Below, piece after piece: positions 43,004 to 51,935 of a stretch of DNA of 64,000 nt (position 1 is its first letter; each line of letters begins with the position of its first letter). The notes beneath the pieces were generated by a model, which worked only from the letters and a program-made list of their open reading frames with translations, was not told where the DNA came from and made no database searches. Origin of the DNA: Paenibacillus cellulositrophicus (GTDB lineage Bacteria > Bacillota > Bacilli > Paenibacillales > Paenibacillaceae); assembly GCF_009363095.1 (NCBI RefSeq), contig NZ_CP045295.1, positions 3,033,501-3,097,500 on the forward strand. The letters are read 5' to 3'. A program made the position numbers and the translations under genes.

Positions 43004-45130
43004 ATGGCTCAGCCCCCCATACATCTGAATGTTTCGATACATAGCGTGCCTGCGAAGGTGCTCTCTTCCTCTCCGGTTCCCCAAGCACGCCCCGCATCCC
43101 TCTCCACCAGCCGGGAGCTGGTGGGCGCAGGCGACGCGGACGCGTTTTTCTTTCGCGAACTGGAGCGGATGGGCATCCTGCTGAACGCCCCGCAGATCGA
43201 TGCCGTACGCCACGGCGACGGGCCAATGCTCGCCCTGGCGGGCGCCGGCTGCGGCAAAACGACCGTTCTGGCCGCCCGGACGGCTTACCTGATCGCGGTC
43301 CGCGGCATTCCGGGTTCCCGGATTTTGCTGGTCACGTTTACGAGCAAGGCCGCCAAGGAGATCAAGGAAAGAATCGGACGCATGCCCGGCATTTCCGCAG
43401 CCGCGGCCCGTGCCGTAGAAGCGAGGACATTCCATTCCTTCGGACTGCTGCTGCTCCGCCAGCACGGATATACCGAGCAAATTTTTGGCGAATTCACGGC
43501 ACAGCACACCATCATGAAAATGATTTTGCGCCGCCTGGATCACACCGGATCCTATCAGCCCGAGACGCTGCTGGCGGCGCTGTCCGCCTGGAAAATGCAG
43601 GGCGGATGGCCGGCTGACCTGCCTGAGGCAACCAAAGAAGAATCCGCCGTCAAACGCATTCTGCTCGGCTATGAAGATTGGAAGGCACAGCGGAACCAGT
43701 GGGATTTTGACGACATCCTCCTGCATGCCCGGAAGCTGCTCGACAACCCGGCTACGCTGAAACGGCTTCAGGACCGCTTTCATTATTTGATGGTCGACGA
43801 ATTTCAGGATACCAACGCGATCCAGTACGACCTGGTCCGGCGGCTCGCCGAGCCCCGGCACAATTTGGCGGTCGTCGGGGATGATGACCAGACCATTTAT
43901 TCGTTTAACGGAGCCCGGCAGGAATCGATTCTCGAGTTCGACCGCGTCTATCCGGGCACCAAAATCGTGAATCTCAACATCAATTACCGGAGCGACAGCC
44001 GGATTCTCGGCCTGGGGAGTGCCCTCGTCCGGCATAACCGGCAGCGCCGGCCCAAGGAGCTGCTCGCGGCGGGAGCGCGCGGCTTCAAGCCTGCGTACTT
44101 GACCCCTGCAACCCCGGATGAAGAGGCCCGCTGGGTCGTTCAGCATATCCAGGAGCATGTCGGCCGGGATGGGCTGGACTATGGCGATATCGCCATTTTG
44201 CACCGGACGTCCGACAGCAGCCGTGCCGTACTGGAGCAGTTGCTGCTGTGCGGGATTCCTTTTGTCCAGTTCGGCAGCGCACCGGTATTCTACGACCAGA
44301 CATTGATCAAACCGCTGATGGATCACCTGCGGCTGAGCCTGACGCCCCGGCGGAAGGAATCGCTGCAGAGCGTGCTGGGCCCGTTGTATGTACCGAAGGA
44401 GGACGGTATGGCTTATATCCGGCAGCAGGAGAAGCTCCAAGCCAAAAAGTATCCGCTCATCCATCTCGCCCGGTGGGAACGGCTTCAGCCTTTTCAGCAG
44501 GAGGCGGTCAAGGAGCGCATCCGGTTCATCAAGTCGCTGAAATCCCTCAAACCGGCCTATGCCATTCAGGAAATGCGCAGACAGTTCTACGACAAGTACC
44601 TTCAGGCAGGCGATCCTCTCATTTATACCCAGTATAAAGAGATGGTGAGCGATACGCTGGAGGAGTTCGAGAGCGCGGCGGGACGCTTTGATACCATTGA
44701 GGAGTTCGTGGCTTATGCGGACGAGCTGACGGCCCGCCATGAGCAGATGGAAGCGGCCCGGGAGGAACGGAACGGCAGCGCCGTTCAGCTCATGACGATC
44801 CACCGGGCCAAGGGGCTGGAGTTCCGCCAGGTGTATTGGATCGGCGCCAGCGAAGGGATTCTCCCGCACAGCTCCGCCTTGAAGAAGCAGCCTCCGGCCG
44901 ATATCAAAGCCGGGCAAGCGCTGACGGACGAGCAGCAGCTGGCGGCCGCGGCGCTGGAGGAGGAACGGCGGCTCGCTTATGTCGCGGTCACGCGGGCCAA
45001 GGAGAGGCTGTATATCAGCTCGCCCGCGTACTACCACGGCAAGCCGTCGGCGCCTTCCCGCTTTTTGCATGAAGCTTTCGGCATCCTGCCCCATCCGGAC
45101 TCGCCCAAGCCCGTTTCACCCAGACGCTGA
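43004..45130 (+). CDS. UvrD/PcrA-like superfamily 1 ATP-dependent DNA helicase
   Basis: 708 aa. SF1 motifs occur in order: Q motif LNAPQIDAV, Walker A LAGAGCGKTTV (about 78-88), motif Ia FTSKAAKEIKERI, Walker B LMVDEFQDTN, motif III GDDDQTIYSFNGA, motif IV LNINYRS, motif V LMTIHRAKGLEFRQVYWIG and motif VI EERRLAYVAVTRAKE. It is as long as PcrA but diverges at the N-terminus (about 60 residues of Pro/Ser-rich sequence). It unwinds DNA 3' to 5' in repair or replication restart. It is not the gyrase-adjacent pcrA-ligA unit and is likely a paralogue. Confidence 0.93.
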   Translation: MAQPPIHLNVSIHSVPAKVLSSSPVPQARPASLSTSRELVGAGDADAFFFRELERMGILLNAPQIDAVRHGDGPMLALAGAGCGKTTVLAARTAYLIAVRGIPGSRILLVTFTSKAAKEIKERIGRMPGISAAAARAVEARTFHSFGLLLLRQHGYTEQIFGEFTAQHTIMKMILRRLDHTGSYQPETLLAALSAWKMQGGWPADLPEATKEESAVKRILLGYEDWKAQRNQWDFDDILLHARKLLDNPATLKRLQDRFHYLMVDEFQDTNAIQYDLVRRLAEPRHNLAVVGDDDQTIYSFNGARQESILEFDRVYPGTKIVNLNINYRSDSRILGLGSALVRHNRQRRPKELLAAGARGFKPAYLTPATPDEEARWVVQHIQEHVGRDGLDYGDIAILHRTSDSSRAVLEQLLLCGIPFVQFGSAPVFYDQTLIKPLMDHLRLSLTPRRKESLQSVLGPLYVPKEDGMAYIRQQEKLQAKKYPLIHLARWERLQPFQQEAVKERIRFIKSLKSLKPAYAIQEMRRQFYDKYLQAGDPLIYTQYKEMVSDTLEEFESAAGRFDTIEEFVAYADELTARHEQMEAAREERNGSAVQLMTIHRAKGLEFRQVYWIGASEGILPHSSALKKQPPADIKAGQALTDEQQLAAAALEEERRLAYVAVTRAKERLYISSPAYYHGKPSAPSRFLHEAFGILPHPDSPKPVSPRR

Positions 45131-45264
45131 GGTGATTTACTGATTCAAACCGGCCGGTCCCGTGTAAAAAGCAGTAAAAGCGTTCATGCCTGTCCGGAGC
45201 ATCCACCGGAAATTGCCAATACACGGGATGCGCGGATGCCATGGATAAGGGAGGAATCTGCCTT

Positions 45265-45633
45265 ATGGATACCGATAAGAAGCGTTACTATATTTCTGTG
45301 AGCCATCAGCTGATTCAAGATGTGCCCAATGACTCTGCCGAGTATGAGGTCCTGATGACCGAGACGGAAGTGTCGAAGCTGCGGGATCTGCTGGAGGATC
45401 TCACCAAGGAAGACGAGTATGCGTTCAAACGAACCTTTGTTCCGTATAAATCGGCCGACCATGATGAAGCGGCTGATGAGTATAACGATAGACTGATCGC
45501 CGTGTATGCTTATCTGCATGAGATCGGGGACGAAAAAACGCGGCGCACGATCGAGGATATGAATATTTTAGGTAAAATGCAGCATACCGATTACCACGAT
45601 AAAGGGTATGAAGGATCTCCTCTGAACAAATAA
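45265..45633 (+). CDS. Conserved hypothetical acidic protein
   Basis: 122 aa from the ATG at 45265 (AGGGAGG nine nt upstream). It is strongly acidic and helical (MTETEVSKLRDLLEDLTKEDEYAFKRTFVPYKSADHDEA), with a Tyr/His-rich end (MQHTDYHDKGYEGSPLNK). It has no signal peptide or known domain. It follows the helicase by 134 nt. Confidence 0.7.
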   Translation: MDTDKKRYYISVSHQLIQDVPNDSAEYEVLMTETEVSKLRDLLEDLTKEDEYAFKRTFVPYKSADHDEAADEYNDRLIAVYAYLHEIGDEKTRRTIEDMNILGKMQHTDYHDKGYEGSPLNK

Positions 45634-45874
45634 AGGGATGATCCCCATATCCCTTTCCGGCCCTTGCCCCTCATGACTTTCCGGTACCCCGGTACATGGG
45701 ATTCGGGCGGATGGCAGGGGCTTTTGCGGCCTTTACAGGATTGCTGCACTGCCGTCTTGCTTTGCTTCACCCTCCTATTTTCAGGTAAAATGTATACATA
45801 AATAGAATGAACTAAAGCAACCATTTCTTTCATTCTATACAGCACTTCAATTTGCAGATAGGTAGGAGATTGGC
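45634..45874. other. Intergenic region with inverted repeat upstream of relQ
   Basis: Includes a weak hairpin, AAGGGAT/ATCCCTT, right after the previous stop (45635-45656). Further on, ATAGAATGAA (45802-45811) pairs with TTCATTCTAT (45829-45838), a 10-bp inverted repeat 37 nt before the relQ start. The second is a candidate regulatory element for relQ. Confidence 0.45.
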
Positions 45875-46615
45875 ATGAACGAACAGCAGAACCAACAGCT
45901 CGTCGTAAGTCCCGTAACGTTGAAAGACCTCCATCAGCTCGATATAGATAACAACCTGCTCCGTCAATTTGAAGAGTGGAAGAAGCTTCCGATGCTGTAC
46001 AAACTGGCCCTGGAGGAGCTTCAGAGCAAAATCAAGCTGATCAAGACCGAACTGAAGCTGCAGGACGGTTACAGCCCCATCGAACATATCAAGGTCCGGA
46101 TCAAGGAACCCAAGAGCATCATGAACAAAATGGAGCGCAAAGGATATGAGCTGACGATGGATAATATCCTGAATCATATCCACGATATCGCCGGCATGCG
46201 GATCGTCTGCGCGTTTGTCCAGGACATTTACCGGCTGCTTGACCATTTAACCCACCGCGACGACATCCGGCTGATTGAGGTCAAGGATTATATTGCCCAT
46301 CCGAAGCCGAACGGCTACCAGAGCCTGCACGTCATCGTGGCCGTGCCGCTGATTCTGATCGAAGGCACCCGCTGGATGAAGGTTGAAATCCAGATGCGGA
46401 CCTTGGCCATGGATTTCTGGGCGAGCATGGAGCATATTATTTTCTACAAATATGACAAGCAGGTTCCGCCCCATGTGGTGGCCGAGCTGAAAGAAGCTTC
46501 CCAGGCCGCCGACAAGCTGGATCACCAGATGCTCCGGCTCCGCCAGGAGATTCTTGCGGAGAACGGCGATTTGATCGAGGGAGCCCTGCATGAAATGCAC
46601 GAGGGAGAAAGCTAA
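45875..46615 (+). CDS. relQ: Small alarmone synthetase (RelQ/YjbM type)
   Basis: 246 aa. The RelA/SpoT synthetase domain is complete: the IEHIKVRIKEPKSIMNKMERKGYEL strand, DIAGMRIVCAFVQDIYRL, DYIAHPKPNGYQSLHVIV and VEIQMRTLAMDFWASMEHIIFYK. There is no hydrolase, TGS or ACT domain, so it makes (p)ppGpp from GTP/GDP and ATP without degrading it. It is about 35 aa longer than Bacillus YjbM, mostly at the N- and C-termini. GTAGGAG precedes the ATG. Confidence 0.94.
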   Translation: MNEQQNQQLVVSPVTLKDLHQLDIDNNLLRQFEEWKKLPMLYKLALEELQSKIKLIKTELKLQDGYSPIEHIKVRIKEPKSIMNKMERKGYELTMDNILNHIHDIAGMRIVCAFVQDIYRLLDHLTHRDDIRLIEVKDYIAHPKPNGYQSLHVIVAVPLILIEGTRWMKVEIQMRTLAMDFWASMEHIIFYKYDKQVPPHVVAELKEASQAADKLDHQMLRLRQEILAENGDLIEGALHEMHEGES

Positions 46616-46689
46616 TGCCGGGTGAAATTTGAGGTTGCGAATAAGACCAGCGACCATGGATCGAGTTATATAACGATTGAATAGTGAAA

Positions 46690-46720
46690 AAAAGCCGTCC
46701 CCTAACTAGGGGGACGGCTT
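46690..46720 (-). terminator. Terminator of the VanY-like gene
   Basis: AAGCCGTCCCC / GGGGGACGGCTT hairpin with a 7-nt loop; seven T follow on the minus strand, 28 nt after the VanY-like stop. It may also block relQ read-through. Confidence 0.88.
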
Positions 46721-46747
46721 ATTGGCGTATATCTTGATGGAACGCCG

Positions 46748-47590
46748 TTATAGCTTCATGTTCGCTTCGTCAAAATAGTCCTCGAGCGCAAGCCCGCTCC
46801 GGGCGATGTCCGGTGCCAGGTCCGTTCCGATATAGCGGAGGTGCCACGGCTCGTACACGTAGCCGGTCACGCTCTCCATTCCGTCGGGATATCGGACGAT
46901 AAAGCCGTACTCCGCGGCATGCGCCGCAAGCCAGCGCCCTTCCTCGGATGAGCCGAATACCGCCCCCAGCACGTTGCCGACACTGGGGCTCGAAACGTCC
47001 ATCGTCAAGCCCGTCTGATGCTCGCTCGTCCCAGGGACGGCGCTGACGCGGGCGGCTTCCTCCGCCCCCTTGGTGCGGACATGCTGCCCGTAAACAGCCT
47101 GCTGGCGCTCATACGAGCGGTAACCGGAGACGGCCCGAAGCTCCAAGCCGGCCTGCGACGCCCCGGCGAACAGCCTTTCGAGCGCGGCGGCGGCTTCCTT
47201 TCGCAGCTGCCGTTTCTCATGGTGCCCGTCGAATGTAAAAGGCACGTCCGGTTCCACGAGGTCGGGAGGGGCATACCCTTCCGGAAGGCTGCGCTGCTTA
47301 TTGACTACCACGGTAACCGCATCCGGATTGGTCACCACCTGCTTCCCGTTCACGGTCCGGGCCGTAGCCTGCAGCGAATTTTCGCTGCGCTTGGCCAGCA
47401 CGGGATCGGCGACCCGCTCAAGGCCCGCCTGCCCTCCCGCATCCGAGCCTCCGGGAGCGTGAAGGGCTTGTACGCTCTCCCGCCCTGCCCCCTCCGACCG
47501 CTCGCAGCCGCTGAGAACGGCGGAAGCCGAGAGGATCAGCGCCGCCAGAAGGCAGGCGCCTCGGCTTCCGGCGCGGGATGGCCCGATCAT
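46748..47590 (-). CDS. D-alanyl-D-alanine carboxypeptidase, VanY/M15B family lipoprotein
   Basis: 280 aa from the ATG at 47590 (GGAGAAG upstream), whose ATGA overlaps the stop of the preceding gene. The signal peptide ends in the lipobox SAVLSGC (Cys near residue 28). The zinc-site motifs are intact: AVSGYRSYERQQAVY, GTSEHQTGLTMDVS (SxHxxGxAxD type) and EPWHLRYIG. It trims D-Ala from peptidoglycan stem peptides outside the membrane. Close coupling to the SWIM-like gene is unusual and may be incidental. Confidence 0.93.
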   Translation of the reverse strand: MIGPSRAGSRGACLLAALILSASAVLSGCERSEGAGRESVQALHAPGGSDAGGQAGLERVADPVLAKRSENSLQATARTVNGKQVVTNPDAVTVVVNKQRSLPEGYAPPDLVEPDVPFTFDGHHEKRQLRKEAAAALERLFAGASQAGLELRAVSGYRSYERQQAVYGQHVRTKGAEEAARVSAVPGTSEHQTGLTMDVSSPSVGNVLGAVFGSSEEGRWLAAHAAEYGFIVRYPDGMESVTGYVYEPWHLRYIGTDLAPDIARSGLALEDYFDEANMKL

Positions 47591-48369
47591 GTTCTCTTCT
47601 CCGAAGCCGGAGCCGGAGTCGGAGCTGGGGCTGGGGCCAGCCCAGCGGCAGCCGGTGGTACCCGCTTCAGCTGCTCCTTGGCTCTCGCCGCAGTCTGCGT
47701 CTTGATCGAGCGGATTACCTGCCGGGCTGCCGTCACCTTGGGCAGGAGGCCCGACCAATCCTCCTCCGGCATATCCTTGGTGGGCACCGCCTTCAGATGG
47801 ACGGCCACCTCCCGGTACGGCGCTCCCGGTTCATGCAGCATGCCCTGCTGCGCCGCTTCTGCCAGCCATTCGCCGGGAGACGGGCCGCCTTTGCCTTTCT
47901 CCTCCAGGGAGGACAGGTCGCCGTCGGCCAACTTGGCGTCACCCGGGGGCAGGGAACCAGCCCAGTCGCCGAAGACCCGGCCGAGCAGCTCCTCGCGGGG
48001 AAGCCCCAGCAGCGCCAGCATCAGAAGCGGCTCCTCCGCCAAGCGCTGACGGATGGCCGGCATCGACTCCGAAGCATGGGGGCATCCGTCTGCGCCGCAG
48101 CTGCAGACCGCCTCCCCCCAGGTCAGGGCGGTTTGCCCCAGCAGCTCATCCAGCCAAGGCAGCTGGCTTTCCTGAAGGAGTAAATAAAGGTCGGCGGGGC
48201 AATCGGCCAGCCTCTCCACGATGGTGCCTGCGGGCACAGCTCCGTCTACCGTCACCGGAATGCCGAGGGTCCATTCCTCACGGCCTTCTGCGGTTGTCCC
48301 TTGGGCTCGGATCAATCCGGGTTCCGCTTCCACGATCAGCTCCATTCGGTCTTTACCTTGTGCCTTCAT
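47587..48369 (-). CDS. Short SWIM-zinc-finger-like protein downstream of SNF2 helicase
   Basis: 260 aa. It contains VCSCGADGCPHASES, which fits the SWIM pattern CxC...CxH, and LQESQLPWLDELLG/LLMLALLGLPREELLGRVFG segments, but is half the length of the SWIM proteins (about 500-600 aa) that normally accompany this helicase in Bacilli (ywqA-ywqB). The C-terminus is Ala/Pro-rich (LKRVPPAAAGLAPAPAPTPAPASEKRT). It may be a truncated or divergent YwqB-type partner. It overlaps the VanY-like gene by 4 nt. GGAGGG precedes the ATG. Confidence 0.75.
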   Translation of the reverse strand: MKAQGKDRMELIVEAEPGLIRAQGTTAEGREEWTLGIPVTVDGAVPAGTIVERLADCPADLYLLLQESQLPWLDELLGQTALTWGEAVCSCGADGCPHASESMPAIRQRLAEEPLLMLALLGLPREELLGRVFGDWAGSLPPGDAKLADGDLSSLEEKGKGGPSPGEWLAEAAQQGMLHEPGAPYREVAVHLKAVPTKDMPEEDWSGLLPKVTAARQVIRSIKTQTAARAKEQLKRVPPAAAGLAPAPAPTPAPASEKRT

Positions 48370-48468
48370 CCCTTGTTCCCTCCTTGGAGTGCCCCCAAAA
48401 ATCAGAAGCGTCGAATCAACATGATAGCCGCAGCCTGCTTAAGGAAGCCCTAAGCCGCCGGTTTACAT

Positions 48469-51400
48469 TTACATCCAGTCTTCCCCTTGCAGCATGATCA
48501 ATTCCTTCAGCTCGTGATCCGACATCTCGGTCAGCCACGTTTCTCCCGAACCGACGACCTGCTCGGAGAGCGACTTTTTATGCTCGATCAGCTCGTCGAT
48601 CCGCTCCTCGAGCGTCCCTTGGCAGATCAGCTTGTGAACCTGCACGTTTTTCTGCTGTCCGATCCGGAATACCCGGTCCGTCGCCTGATTCTCCACCGCC
48701 GGATTCCACCACCGGTCATAATGCAGCACATGATTGGCCCGGGTCAGATTCAGACCGACGCCTCCCGCCTTCAGCGACAGTACGAAGAAGGACGGGCCTT
48801 CGCCCTCCTGAAAGGCCATAACCATGTCGTCGCGCTCCTGTTTGGACACGCCGCCGTGAAGGAAGAAAGGCGCCCTGCCGTAACGCTCCTTCAGCCTGGA
48901 CACCAGAAGATGCCCCATCGCCACGTATTGCGTGAAGATGAGCGCTGACTCCTGATTTTCCCGGATGTTGTCAAGCAGATCGAAGAGCCGCTCCATTTTC
49001 CCGGAAGACTCGGCTTTGGCGCCCCGCACGTCTTCCCTGCCGAGCAGAAGCGGTGAGTCGCAAATCTGCTTCAGCTTCGTCAGCGAGGACAGCACGAGCC
49101 CTTTCCGGGCGATCCCCGTCTGCTGTCCGATCTGGCCCATCATCTGGTCCACGACCGATTGGTACATCGCTCCCTGCACCTCAGTCAGCGTGCAGTAAGA
49201 TTTGATTTCCAGCTTTTCCGGCAAATCCTTGCGGATGTCGGGATCGCTCTTCAGGCGTCTCATCATGAAGGGCGATACAAGCTTATGCAGCTCCTGCAGC
49301 TTCCCTGGCGCGACCTCCCCTGTCGTGTACCGCTGCCGGAACGATGTGGAAGAACCGAGATAACCCGGATTGAGGAATTGGAAAATCGACCACAGCTCGC
49401 CGAGGCGGTTCTCCACCGGCGTCCCGGTCATCGCGATGCGGTGAGGCGCCGACAGCTTCATGACGCTCTGCGCCTGCTTGGTCCGGTAGTTCTTAATGTA
49501 CTGGGCTTCGTCCAGCACGACGGTGGACCACAGCACCGAGGCCAGGTCGGAGCCGTCCCTTCCGGCCAAATGGTAGGTGGTCAGCACGACGTCATGCCGA
49601 AGCGCCTGCTCCAGAAATTCATCCCCATGAAGGCGGCGGTTGCCGTGATGAATGTACAGCTCGAGCCCGGGGGCAAAGCGCTGCATTTCGCGCTGCCAGT
49701 TGCCGAGCAGCGAGGTCGGGCACACGATCAGCACGGGAGGATTGCCTTCCTTGTGCTGCTCCAGCAGACAGGTGATCACCTGCACTGTCTTCCCGAGGCC
49801 CATGTCATCGGCCAGGCAGACGCCGAAGCCCATGTCCCGCATCGCCGCCAGCCATTGGTAGCCCCGCTCCTGATAAGGACGGAGTACGCCGTGCAGCGAA
49901 GCGGGAACCGGGCGGACAGGCACCTTCTTGGGCCCCTCCTCGCCAAGAAGGGACTGCAGGTAGCCCATCGTCTCCAGCTCCAGCACCGGAATGCCCTTCC
50001 AGGTGCGTTCACCGTCCTCTCCTGCACTGAGATGCATCCAGTCGGACATGTTCATTTCGCCTTCGTCATGCTTCTTGATATAGCGCAGCACCTGGCGGAT
50101 TTCCTTCAAATCCAGCTCGATCCATTCACCGCGGAATTTCACGTACGGCAGGGTCGACTCGGCCAGCTCGGCCAATTCCTCCCGGGTGAGGGTGTGGCCC
50201 TCAAGGGCGGCTTCCACCCGGAAGGAGACAAGCTGCTCGAGGCCGATCACCGGATGTCCGGGCGCACCTCCGCCTACATTTTCCGCCAGCATCTTCAGCG
50301 ACAATCCCACGCGGCGGCGCCCCTTCCGGCTCCACCGGGACGGCATCTGGACCGTGATTCCGGCTTTCGTCAGCTTCGGAACCGAGAGGCGGACAAAGGC
50401 GATCATTTCCTCCGTAGTGAGTTCAAGGCTCTCCAGAGCCGGGCTCCTCAGCGCTTCGGCCAGTTCCGGGGACATCCTCGACGCATCGCCGAGCGCACGG
50501 AGCATTTGCTCCTGAACATTCGGAAAGACGCGGCCGCGGCGGCTGATATCCCGTTCCCGATACGACCAGATGGCCCGGATAGGAATCCATGCCCCGAACT
50601 CATCCTGAAACTCAGCCCAGAACGAGACGCACCAGCGTTCCTCTTCCTCGGTATGGCAGGGCTCGAGCCGCAGTCCCAGCTGCATCCGGCCCTGTGCCGA
50701 AGCATCCCCGTTTTCCACGGCCGGGATCGAGGTCCCCCCCGTCTCTCCAACCGCGGACGCCAGCTCCTCCATCTCCTCCGTGCTCCCTTGAACCGGGATC
50801 ATCCGGCTGGCGGTCAGGGTACTGTTCCACCACAGCTCCGCCACCGGGGAATATCCTCTCCGGTAATCGGCATGGTAGCGGGAAAATTTGCTCTCGTTCT
50901 CACGGATCACTTCCCGTACCTGTGCATGGATCATGGCACCCATAAACGAGTGCAGCAAAAATGCCCCCGCTTCCTCCTTGGTCATCGCATCCCTGCCGGA
51001 TAGCACCGGTACTCCAAGCGCCACAGGTGGCATCGCCGCCGCCAGCTGCAGGAACCGCTCCGCGTCCTGCGGCTGGTTCAGGCTCGGCTTCCATTCCGCC
51101 GTCAGCGCTTGCTCGCCCGATTTGCGGCGGGTGCCGTTTGTCGGCACAGGGGCCGTACCCGGCGCGATACTGCCGCGCAGCATCAGCTCCAGGGCGAACC
51201 GGGCCGCCTGGGCCCAGTAACCCATCTCCGCCCCGGGCTCCATTCCCGCCTGCCGGATATAAGCCTCATCCCATGCGAGAAGCAGGCTGAAGGCGTCTGC
51301 GGCGCTCAGGGCAAGTCCCTCCAGCGTTCTGCCCATGAGCTGGCGCCGTTCCCCCCGGCGGCTCGTACGCTGAGCCGCATGCGCGGACGGGTACTTGAGC

Positions 51401-51561
51401 TCGGCCAGCCTGAGCGCAGCCTGGGCAAAAGGGCGCGTCCCGTCCGTCAGCGTCAGCTGCTTGACCACTTTGCTCCATGCATCCACTCTCGGTTCGGACA
51501 TCTCTCCTGAAAAACAAAAAAACACATCGCCAAGCCATACGCCATAAAGCGGTTGATTCAT
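48469..51561 (-). CDS. SNF2-family DEAD/DEAH helicase (YwqA-like)
   Basis: 1030 aa. The N-terminal 470 residues are a helicase-associated region (SNF2-N DUF3670-type) with WKVVKQLTLTDGTRPFAQAAL-like repeats. The C-terminal half is a complete SNF2 ATPase: LRPYQERGYQWL, DDMGLGKTVQVITCLL, VCPTSLLGNWQREM, VLDEAQYIKN, ALIFTQYVAMGHLLVSRL, VLSLKAGGVGLNLTRANHVLHYDRWWNPAVENQATDRVFRIGQ. It remodels DNA-protein complexes using ATP. The gene is followed by the SWIM-like protein gene, matching the ywqAB pairing. Confidence 0.93.
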   Translation of the reverse strand: MNQPLYGVWLGDVFFCFSGEMSEPRVDAWSKVVKQLTLTDGTRPFAQAALRLAELKYPSAHAAQRTSRRGERRQLMGRTLEGLALSAADAFSLLLAWDEAYIRQAGMEPGAEMGYWAQAARFALELMLRGSIAPGTAPVPTNGTRRKSGEQALTAEWKPSLNQPQDAERFLQLAAAMPPVALGVPVLSGRDAMTKEEAGAFLLHSFMGAMIHAQVREVIRENESKFSRYHADYRRGYSPVAELWWNSTLTASRMIPVQGSTEEMEELASAVGETGGTSIPAVENGDASAQGRMQLGLRLEPCHTEEEERWCVSFWAEFQDEFGAWIPIRAIWSYRERDISRRGRVFPNVQEQMLRALGDASRMSPELAEALRSPALESLELTTEEMIAFVRLSVPKLTKAGITVQMPSRWSRKGRRRVGLSLKMLAENVGGGAPGHPVIGLEQLVSFRVEAALEGHTLTREELAELAESTLPYVKFRGEWIELDLKEIRQVLRYIKKHDEGEMNMSDWMHLSAGEDGERTWKGIPVLELETMGYLQSLLGEEGPKKVPVRPVPASLHGVLRPYQERGYQWLAAMRDMGFGVCLADDMGLGKTVQVITCLLEQHKEGNPPVLIVCPTSLLGNWQREMQRFAPGLELYIHHGNRRLHGDEFLEQALRHDVVLTTYHLAGRDGSDLASVLWSTVVLDEAQYIKNYRTKQAQSVMKLSAPHRIAMTGTPVENRLGELWSIFQFLNPGYLGSSTSFRQRYTTGEVAPGKLQELHKLVSPFMMRRLKSDPDIRKDLPEKLEIKSYCTLTEVQGAMYQSVVDQMMGQIGQQTGIARKGLVLSSLTKLKQICDSPLLLGREDVRGAKAESSGKMERLFDLLDNIRENQESALIFTQYVAMGHLLVSRLKERYGRAPFFLHGGVSKQERDDMVMAFQEGEGPSFFVLSLKAGGVGLNLTRANHVLHYDRWWNPAVENQATDRVFRIGQQKNVQVHKLICQGTLEERIDELIEHKKSLSEQVVGSGETWLTEMSDHELKELIMLQGEDWM

Positions 51562-51935
51562 GGTAGTCTCCTGTCGTATCCGTAATTACACATATACTTC
51601 CATCTTATACGAAAACGCATGAATTTAAAAACGAGATCCGGGTCTTTTTTAGGCATTTTTCACTATTTTTTTATGCTTTTTGCCCACCATGGGGCCGCCT
51701 GCCCTCTGCCTGACCTGATCATGCAGCACAGAGTGAAAGCGTCTCATTGACGCGCATTCAACGAAGCCGGACCGCATTTAACACCGTTTTTCTGGCAATA
51801 CCAGGAAGCCGACTCTCGAAAAATTAAATTTTCTTATATCTAAAAAAACTAAAAAAGCCGGAAACCGTCCCGGGAGCACTAATCTCCCTGAACCGGTTCC
51901 GGCTTGAATCCACCATAGATCTGTATATAGGCTGA
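51562..51935. other. Intergenic region between SNF2 helicase and GH31 gene
   Basis: 374 nt. It holds the GH31 terminator at 51855-51905. The rest (51562-51850) is AT-rich in places, probably the helicase promoter region, but no consensus -35/-10 pair stands out. Confidence 0.45.
51855..51905 (-). terminator. Terminator of the GH31 operon
   Basis: On the minus strand, AAGCCGGAACCGG pairs with CCGTTTCCGGCTT across a 25-nt inner region that has its own CTCCC/GGGAG stem, then TTTTTT follows. It is 31 nt past the GH31 stop. Confidence 0.85.

Noticed and set aside
42998..45094. 698-codon open frame antisense to the UvrD-like helicase gene
   Set aside because: It is the complementary-strand shadow of a high-GC gene; it has no RBS, no recognisable domains and ends exactly over a helicase with a full motif set.
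25974..45838. Shared 13-nt core between two distant regions as evidence for a mobile element
   Set aside because: In 64 kb several such matches are expected by chance; no extended similarity or target-site duplication accompanies it, so it is kept only as a weak observation.
49159..51003. 614-codon frame antisense to the SNF2 helicase
   Set aside because: Shadow of the opposite strand; no RBS and no conserved motifs.
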